In this document: positions 15,990 to 23,500 of the stretch, one piece after another
Numbering within the stretch: position 1 is the first letter of the stretch
How the letters are laid out: each line of letters opens with the position of its first letter
Source of the DNA: Bacteroides sp. OF04-15BH
Lineage (GTDB): Bacteria > Bacteroidota > Bacteroidia > Bacteroidales > Bacteroidaceae
DNA: 64,000 nucleotides
Assembly: GCF_003477995.1 (NCBI RefSeq)
Contig: NZ_QUEM01000002.1
Span: 150,820 to 214,819 of the forward strand
Reading direction: 5' to 3'
The notes under the pieces: generated by a model
Told to the model about the DNA's origin: nothing
The model's input: the letters and a program-made list of their open reading frames with translations, nothing else
Databases searched by the model: none
Program-made: the position numbers and the translations under genes

Positions 15990-17450
15990 ATGTGCGAAAT
16001 CAAGAATCTAAATCCACAAATTGTTTGGAAGAATTTCTATGCTTTGACTCAGGTTCCACGTCCATCCGGACATCTCGCAAAGGTGCAGGCCTTTTTGTTG
16101 GACTGGGCTGCAGAGCATCATATAGAGGCATTTAAGGACGGTGGTGAGAATATCGTTTTCAAGAAACCGGCCACTCCGGGTATGGAGAACAGAAAGAAAG
16201 TGGTGTTGCAGGCCCACATGGATATGGTGCCGCAGAAACTGGAAACCACGGTTCACGATTTTGAAAACGATCCGATTCAGACTTACGTAGACGGAGAATG
16301 GGTACGTGCCAAGGGTACTACTCTGGGAGCCGACGACGGTATCGGCGTGGCTGCGATTATGGCTGCCTTCGAGGACGAGGATTTGAAGCATGGCCCGATG
16401 GAAGCCTTGATTACTGCCGACGAAGAAACTTGCATGTATGGTGTGAACCATCTGGCAAATGATGTGCTGAGCGGCGACATCCTGCTGAACATTGATAACG
16501 AGACTATGGGCGAATTTGTGGTAGGAAGTGCCGGTGGCGTGAATATCACTGCCCAGCTGCAATACAATGCCGCAGAAACAGATACAGAGGATATTGCCGT
16601 GAAGGTATCGCTCAAGGGACTGCGCGGCGGTCACTCCGGACTGGAAATCAACCAGGGACGCGGAAATGCCAATAAGCTGATGGCGCGCTTCGTAAAGCAG
16701 GCCATTGCCGATGACGACGCACGTCTGGCTTCATGGATTGGTGGCAACATGCGCAATGCCATTCCACGCGAGTGTGAAGTGGTGCTGACCATTCCGGCTG
16801 AGAATCTGGACGACCTGACAGATCTGGTAGCCTACTGCGAGCGTCTGTTCCAGGCAGAATATCAGGGCGTAGAGGAAGATATCACGATGACTGTGGAGAA
16901 AGTGGAACTTCCGGCACATGAGGTTCCAGAGGAAATCCAGGACAATCTGATTTCTGCAATTCTGGCATGTCACGACGGAGTGCTGAGAAACATCCCGTCT
17001 ATTCCACATATTGTAGAGACTTCTTCAAATCTGGCTATTATCAAGATCGGTGAAGGCAAGGCCGAAATCCTGATTCTGGCCCGCAGTTCAAACGAAGGTA
17101 TGATGGAATACATCACCACAATGATGGAAAGCTGCTTCGGTATGGCCGGTATGAAGGTGACAACAGACGGACATTACGGAGCATGGCAACCAAACTTCGA
17201 TGCCCAGATCACCAGTGTGATGAAAGAGGTATATCAGAAAGTATTTGAGGAGACTCCGGTTGTGCAGGTCGTACATGCCGGTCTGGAGTGCAGTATCATC
17301 GGACAGGTTTATCCGAATATGGAACTGATCAGCTTCGGTCCGACACTCCGTTCACCGCATACTCCAAACGAGCGTTGTAACATTCCTTCAGTAGAGAAGT
17401 TCTGGATTTTCCTGAAACACTTGCTGGAGCAGATTCCCGTAAAAGAGTAA
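15990..17450 (+). CDS. pepD: Aminoacyl-histidine dipeptidase (peptidase D)
   Basis: PepD is a cytoplasmic M20 zinc dipeptidase that hydrolyses dipeptides such as carnosine-like Xaa-His. The 486 residues match the family length. Zinc ligands are seen in VVLQAHMDMVPQK (His, with catalytic Asp), LGADDGIGVAA (bridging Asp), ITADEETCMYGV (catalytic Glu then Glu ligand) and LLNIDNE. The last His is in the C-terminal GPTLRSPHTPNERC. The dimerisation lid domain GLRGGHSGLEINQGRGNAN is intact. No signal peptide is present. A terminator follows the stop. Confidence 0.95.
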   Translation: MCEIKNLNPQIVWKNFYALTQVPRPSGHLAKVQAFLLDWAAEHHIEAFKDGGENIVFKKPATPGMENRKKVVLQAHMDMVPQKLETTVHDFENDPIQTYVDGEWVRAKGTTLGADDGIGVAAIMAAFEDEDLKHGPMEALITADEETCMYGVNHLANDVLSGDILLNIDNETMGEFVVGSAGGVNITAQLQYNAAETDTEDIAVKVSLKGLRGGHSGLEINQGRGNANKLMARFVKQAIADDDARLASWIGGNMRNAIPRECEVVLTIPAENLDDLTDLVAYCERLFQAEYQGVEEDITMTVEKVELPAHEVPEEIQDNLISAILACHDGVLRNIPSIPHIVETSSNLAIIKIGEGKAEILILARSSNEGMMEYITTMMESCFGMAGMKVTTDGHYGAWQPNFDAQITSVMKEVYQKVFEETPVVQVVHAGLECSIIGQVYPNMELISFGPTLRSPHTPNERCNIPSVEKFWIFLKHLLEQIPVKE

Positions 17451-17490
17451 AAAAGGAAATGATTTTCCGCAAAAGCGGATAAAAAGATAG

Positions 17491-17530
17491 CAGCCCCAAG
17501 GTACTGACAGTGCTTTGGGGCTGTTTGTTT
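17491..17530 (+). terminator. Terminator of pepD
   Basis: CAGCCCCAA pairs with TTGGGGCTG and is followed by TTTGTTT, about 40 bases after the pepD stop. Confidence 0.85.
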
Positions 17531-17764
17531 ACCGAAAGAAAGCAGGAATGGAATTACGCCGGCAAGGGCAAAACAGAGGCTTCTGAAATGTTCCCGGTTG
17601 TTACGATGATGTTACAAATGCGGCATGACCAGTAGAACTCCCGGCAAAAAATAATACTAAAAAACGGATTTAACACCTTTGTAACACAATTGAAATGTCA
17701 AACTGAAAATCTATTTTTATTTTCGCGCTTGCTGAAAGTTGAAATTAATAATCAATTATATTTT
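17531..17764 (+). promoter_or_regulatory. Upstream regulatory region of the phosphate transporter
   Basis: The pepD-to-pit gap holds no gene. It contains three spaced copies of TGTTMC (17589-17594, 17599-17604, 17610-17615), 10 and 11 bases apart, in the manner of Pho boxes. The last copy extends to TGTTACAAA, and an exact inverted copy TTTGTAACA lies at 17678-17686. A near-match -7 element (CACCTTTG, one mismatch) overlaps the inverted copy. Regulation by phosphate is inferred from these repeats and from the gene downstream. Confidence 0.4.
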
Positions 17765-20008
17765 ATGGAAACAGTTTATTTAGGATTAATTCTATTCCTT
17801 TTTGTGCTGGCTATTTTCGACCTGGTAGTCGGAGTCAGTAATGATGCGGTGAACTTTCTGAACTCCGCAATCGGTTCAAAAGTGGCCCGCTTCCGTACCG
17901 TTCTTATTGTGGCAGCGGCCGGAGTATTGATTGGTGCTGTAGTCAGCAATGGTATGATGGACATCGCCCGTCACGGTATTTTCCAGCCTCAGATGTTCTC
18001 TTTCAATGATTTGCTGTGTATTTTCCTGGCAGTCATGGTGACCGATGTCGTGTTGTTGGATATCTTTAACTCTTTGGGAATGCCGACATCAACTACCGTA
18101 TCCATGGTGTTTGAGCTCCTCGGAGGTACCTTTATTCTGGCTTTGTTGAAGATTGCTTTCGACGAAACCGGTACCCTTGGATTTGCCGAACTGATGAACA
18201 CCGAAAAGGCACTTTCCGTGATTTTGGGTATTTTCCTGTCCGTAGCTATCGCCTTTGTGGTCGGAGTCATTGTGCAGTGGATATCCCGATTGATTTTTAC
18301 TTTCAACTATCGCAAGAATCTGAACTATACCGTCGGTATTTTTGGCGGTATAGCTGTAACGGCAATTCTTTATTTTACTTTGGTTAAAGGTCTGAAGGGA
18401 TCTGCTTTCGCAGGTGCTCCCTGGTTGGAATACATCAATCAGAATATCTCTACTGCCCTTATTGCCAGCCTGGTTATATTTACCATTCTGATGCAGATCC
18501 TGCACTTCCTGAAGGTTAATGTCTTCAAGATTATCATCCTGATGGGTACTTTTGCCCTGGCTATGGCTTTTGCCGGCAATGACTTGGTGAACTTTATCGG
18601 AGTTCCTTTGGCTGCCTATTCCGCTTTTCAGGATTTTGTGGCCAACGGAGCCGGAAACGCCGACACATTTATGATGTCTTCTCTGAACGAGAGTGCCAAA
18701 ACTCCGTTTGTATTCCTTCTGATTGCCGGTATCATCATGGTCTTTGCTCTGGCTTTCTCAAAGAAAGCACACAACGTGATCAAAACTTCGGTTGACCTGT
18801 CTCGTCAGGATGAGGGTGAGGAAATGTTCGGTTCGTCACGTGTGGCCCGTAGCATTGTCCGCGGTTCGACCTCTATTGGTGAGTTCCTTTCCAACTACAC
18901 TCCGAAAGGATTGAGCAGCTGGTGCGACAAGCGTTTTAACAAGAACGAAGTCATTTTGGAGAATGGAGCCGCTTTTGACCTGGTACGTGCTTCGGTTAAT
19001 CTTGTGGTAGCCGGTCTGCTGATTATCATGGGTACTTCCTTGAAATTACCTTTGTCAACCACTTACGTGACCTTCATTGTGGCCATGGGTTCTTCTTTGG
19101 CCGACAGAGCCTGGAGCCGTGAGAGTGCCGTATTCCGTATCACCGGAGTGCTCAATGTGATTGGTGGTTGGTTCCTGACAGCAGCCGTAGCCTTTATTTC
19201 CTGCGCTTTCGTAACCATCCTGATGTATTATGGTGGTATGATTGTGATGTTTGCCTTTGTTATCCTGTCCATATATATATTGCTGAAGAACAACATCGGT
19301 GCCGGAAAGAAGGACGAACGCGGTGCACGCGATGTGGTGTTCCAAGAAATGATGGCAACCCGCGACAAGGCCGAGTGCTGGGGTTATCTCAAGAAACATG
19401 TATCCATCACTCAGAAAGAAGTGCTTGATTTTGTGGCTACCTCTTATGAACGTGTGATTGACGGATTCACCGGCGAAAACCTGAAAACCTTGAGAAAGGT
19501 ATCCCGAAAACTGGATCAGGAGAAGCGCATAATCAAGAAGCTGCGTCAGAGAGAACTGGTTGGTATGAGAAGAATCGACACACAATTGTCTTTGGAAAAG
19601 AACACCTGGTTCCATTTGAGTACCAACAGCGACCAGCAGATGATTTACTGTTTGAAGCGTATGAACGACCCGTGTCAGGAGCATGTTGACAATAACTTCA
19701 ATCCGTTGAACGAGGAGTGCATTGCCGAATTGCAACAGGTAAAACAGCAGGTTCTGGAATTTATTGCCCGCGGTGGTGCTATCATCGAGGAGCAGAACCT
19801 GGAGATTGTTGAGGCTTTCCTGCTCGAAACGGAGAATTACAAAGACAAGCTTTCCGTAATCCGCAAAAAGCAGTTTGACCGCTTGCAGACAGAAAACAGC
19901 CAGTACCTCAAGGTTGCCTTGGTTTATTTGAATATCCTGCAGGAGAGTCAGGAGTTGATCAGCTGTCTGCGTCACGATCTTCGTGCTTATAAGAAGTTTA
20001 TTCAGTAG
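17765..20008 (+). CDS. PiT-family inorganic phosphate transporter with C-terminal PhoU-like domain
   Basis: This is a low-affinity phosphate/cation symporter of the cytoplasmic membrane. From the ATG at 17765 it has 747 residues. The two inverted PiT halves each carry a signature: FDLVVGVSNDAVNFLNSAIG with GMPTSTTVSMVFELLG in the first, and FAGNDLVNFIGVPLAAY with LPLSTTYVTFIVAMG in the second. About ten membrane segments cover residues 1-500. The last 220 residues are cytoplasmic, helical and charged (VSRKLDQEKRIIKKLRQREL, then SQYLKVALVYLNILQESQEL), resembling a PhoU domain. PhoU is usually a separate protein, so the fusion may give built-in control. An upstream in-frame TTG at 17690 was not used. 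Confidence 0.92.
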   Translation: METVYLGLILFLFVLAIFDLVVGVSNDAVNFLNSAIGSKVARFRTVLIVAAAGVLIGAVVSNGMMDIARHGIFQPQMFSFNDLLCIFLAVMVTDVVLLDIFNSLGMPTSTTVSMVFELLGGTFILALLKIAFDETGTLGFAELMNTEKALSVILGIFLSVAIAFVVGVIVQWISRLIFTFNYRKNLNYTVGIFGGIAVTAILYFTLVKGLKGSAFAGAPWLEYINQNISTALIASLVIFTILMQILHFLKVNVFKIIILMGTFALAMAFAGNDLVNFIGVPLAAYSAFQDFVANGAGNADTFMMSSLNESAKTPFVFLLIAGIIMVFALAFSKKAHNVIKTSVDLSRQDEGEEMFGSSRVARSIVRGSTSIGEFLSNYTPKGLSSWCDKRFNKNEVILENGAAFDLVRASVNLVVAGLLIIMGTSLKLPLSTTYVTFIVAMGSSLADRAWSRESAVFRITGVLNVIGGWFLTAAVAFISCAFVTILMYYGGMIVMFAFVILSIYILLKNNIGAGKKDERGARDVVFQEMMATRDKAECWGYLKKHVSITQKEVLDFVATSYERVIDGFTGENLKTLRKVSRKLDQEKRIIKKLRQRELVGMRRIDTQLSLEKNTWFHLSTNSDQQMIYCLKRMNDPCQEHVDNNFNPLNEECIAELQQVKQQVLEFIARGGAIIEEQNLEIVEAFLLETENYKDKLSVIRKKQFDRLQTENSQYLKVALVYLNILQESQELISCLRHDLRAYKKFIQ

Positions 20009-20078
20009 TTGGATAAAGGAACATTCTGAGAGGGCAATTAGCCTTATGATGTTCCGTTGTTGAAATGATTATCATAAG

Positions 20079-20130
20079 AAATAAAGGTGGTCCAAAGCGA
20101 ATCTGCTTGAAGGACCACCTTTATTTCTTG
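20079..20130 (+). terminator. Terminator of the phosphate transporter gene
   Basis: A perfect 15-base stem (AAATAAAGGTGGTCC, 20079-20093, with GGACCACCTTTATTT, 20112-20126) forms an intrinsic terminator. The stem tails are A- and T-rich, so it may work in both directions. Confidence 0.85.
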
Positions 20131-20455
20131 TATGTAAGAGTGGTTTGATAGGCAAATGGAGAAATGTGGTGTGTACGTTTTTTGTTTGCATGACCCATGT
20201 TTATATGTTTCTTAGGGCTGGTAATGCAGATGTATTCGAAACTTGCTTCTTGGTTTCTTACGGTGCTGTAAATCATGAAACGGTTTTTCATCATTTTAGA
20301 TTCATTCTCTTAGACAGAACCGAAAAAGGTGAAAGTATGGCTCTTATCAGATAGATCAAAAACAGTTACATTGGGTTTTGTTTTTTAAAGTAGGCTCCTT
20401 CTTTTTCCTGTTCATAAAAAAATATTAAAATCCGCATTTAGCAGAAAAAATAAGA
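20131..20455. other. Gene-free spacer before the macroglobulin gene
   Basis: This region of about 325 bases is AT-rich. The only open frame, 20145-20354, starts with TTG and shows no family features. I see no convincing RNA structure here. Confidence 0.5.
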
Positions 20456-20463
20456 TACCTTTG
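20456..20463 (+). promoter_or_regulatory. Putative -7 promoter element for the macroglobulin operon
   Basis: TACCTTTG, a full consensus match, lies 42 bases upstream of the ATG at 20506. Confidence 0.65.
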
Positions 20464-20505
20464 TTTCTTTCAGGAGTATTTTTGTAATTATAAAAATTCT
20501 TGCCC

Positions 20506-23500
20506 ATGAAAACATACAAAAATATCAGACTGCGCTTTTGTTCAGGAGCGCTTTTGCTGTCATTCCTTTTGTGTCAGCCCGTAGAGGCACGCCGCTACGA
20601 CAGGCTGTGGAAGCAGGCTTTCCGTTATCAGGAGCAGGGCTATTCGGCTTCTGCCGGTAAGGTTGTGGACAAGATTCAGGTCAAAGCCTTGCGGGAGAAT
20701 AACCGGAATCAGGAGATGGCAGCCTTTCTGGCCGCAACGTCTTTCCGGCAACAGATTTCTCCGGACAGCTTTTATATTGATTTTCAAGAGTTGGAACGGC
20801 GTGTGCTTCAGGCAGAAACGCCGGCCGAACGGGCTGTGTATGCGTCTTTTGCGGCGGAAGTCTGTCAGAATAACCAGTACCGTGGACAATGGCGTGCCTG
20901 GGCCGAGGGCGACAGTCTTCCGATAGAATACTGGAGCCGTGAGGATTATCGCAAACGGGCGCTTTATTACCATACGCTCTCCCTGACCGATGTTTCGGTA
21001 TTGGGTGAGGTCCGTTTGAAAGATTATATGCCTTTGGTGCTTCCGGGAGAAACCGACCGTCAGTTCGGGCATGACCTGCTCCATCTGATCGGGTGCCGTG
21101 CTCTGGCAGGCATGAAAAGCCTGAATGCGGACCCGGCACTGTTACAGGAGTCGGTCGGAAAGATATTGTCTGTTTACCGGGAACATAAAAACCGGGATGC
21201 GGAATTATATTTCTTGCTGGACTCTATTCAAATGACGCCCCCGAAGAATTGGGGAGCCGTATCTTCCGAGCAGCGCGATTCTTTGCTCTTCGCCAGTGCG
21301 GAATATCGGGCTTATGCCGATATCATGCAGCGTTTTGCCGACCGCCCTTCTGTGGCTGAAGCCTATCTGCGCGCTTCGCAGATGGGATTCAGTACTCCGG
21401 AGCAAGTACGCCTGTTGCAGACTGCCTTAGATCGTTATCCGCGCTATAAACGCATTTCTGCATTAAAGAACGAGTTGAAAAGCCTGAGTCAGCCTTATCT
21501 GAGTTGGGTCGTTGATGAGACCGGTTATCCCGGTGATACCATCTCCTGGACTTTGGCACACCGCAATATCCGCGATGTGGAGTGCCGGATTTATCGGATT
21601 ACCCAAAGTTTGCAGGACACTTTGACCCGTCAGCCTTTTGAAAAGGTCGGAAAGATGCTGCAAAAGCAAGGAGAATTGCTGGAAACACGCAAGCTGGTTT
21701 TGAAAGAAGAGCCTTCACCTTATGAATATGTGCGTGATACGCTTTCCTGGACCGTACCCGAAATCGGTTATTATGCCTTATATTTTACGGTCCGCTCTCC
21801 CGAGGGCACACAAGAGGAGTGCCGTTTCTTCCAGTCTTCCACTTTGCGTGCTTTCTCTTTGGCGGAGCCGGACGGCCGGATGCTTGATGTGCTGGTTACC
21901 GATGCGCGCAGCGGTGCCCCTCGTCCGATGGCACGGGTAGAAGTCATGTCTCCTTCGTTGGAGGAAGACCGGCAGCTCCGTATCACCTCCTATACCGATG
22001 CGTACGGACGGGCCTCTTTGGACATATCCGATTTTAAACAATATAAGATCTATGCCTGCTGGCAAGGTGATTCCATCTGGCTGGACCCGAGGGGGAAAGA
22101 ACGCTTTGCCACCCCGAAAACCACGGAAACCTGGGGAGAAATCTATACCGACCGCTCTTTGTACCGTCCGGGACAGACTGTTCATTTGGCCGGTGTTGCG
22201 GGCAAGCGTCAGAGTACGACCTATCAGGTGATGCCTGATACCCGTTTGCCGTTGTCCGTTTACGATGTTTCCGGCAAGGAAGTCTACCGTGACAGTGTGC
22301 AGACCGATGCCTGGGGCTCCTGGCGTATGGATTATCAGTTGCCCCAGCAGGGAGCAAACGGCAGTTACCGGGTCCGGGTGGGCGAAGTTTCCGAAAACTT
22401 CTCCGTGGAAGAATATGCACGTCCTCATTTTGAAATCGTGCTGGATCAGACCGATATGGCTCCAAAGGCCTGGGGAGATACTCTGCAAGTTTCGGGTGTC
22501 GTGCGCAATTATAACGGAGCACCGGCCGCCTATGCCCGTGTGGCCGCTCAGTTCCGGATAAGCAATATTTTTGCAAGTTCCTGGGAAAACAGAAGTCCGG
22601 TAAACGATACGCTTCAGACCGATGCAACCGGCCGTTTCTGTTTCTCTTTCCCCGTGGGCGCTTCCCTGAATCCCGACAAACCGGATTATTCCTATCCGGC
22701 CAGCGTGAGCTGTACGGCGCTGCATCCGTCGGGCGAACAGGCGGAACAAAGAGCTTTTCTTCAGGTGGTGACGCTCCGCAATAAGCTTTCTCTGGAAGTA
22801 CCCGAGGTTTTGAACCGAGACTCTGTCGAACAGGTTTGTTTCCATTTGAATAATACCCGGAACGAGTTGCTGCAAGGTACTGTCTTCTATCAACTTGTTC
22901 CGGCAGATGGTGCTTCTTCCGGTGCTCCGGTTCAGGCCACCGGCAAGTATATAGCCAATAAAGATTTTGCCTTGGAGGGATTGCAGGGACTTCCGTCCGG
23001 ACGATATATTCTGAAAGCCACTTCGGTTGTTGAAAACGATACGCTGAAAGCTTCCCGTCCGGTCATCGTGTATTCTCCGAAAGATACCCGTGTTCCGGCG
23101 GATACCGTATTCTGGTTCCGCACATTGCAGCCCGATTTTACGGAAAGCAAGCCTTTTGTTTGCGAGGTCGGTTCATCGGAACGTGAGGTAACCTTATATT
23201 ATACCTTGTGTCATAACGGAAAGATTCAGGAACGCAAAGTGCTGGAGTTCAGCGATTCACTCTTTACCTTGCAGCTTCCTTACCAGTCTGACTATGCCGA
23301 TGGAGCCAGTCTGCATCTGGCATTTGTCAAGGACAATAAGGTCTACACCCGTGATATCCGCATCAATCATCGCATCGAAACGCCCCGCCTGCATTATAAA
23401 TGGCATACGTTCCGCGACAAGCTATCTCCGGGTGCCCGTGAGAAATGGACCTTGCAGCTGACCGATTCCAAGGGCAACCCCGTGGAGGCCCGTTGCTTCT

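Noticed and set aside
20145-20354. 69-residue open frame between the phosphate transporter and the macroglobulin gene
   Set aside because: It starts with TTG, has no promoter or ribosome-binding site, and its composition is not gene-like.
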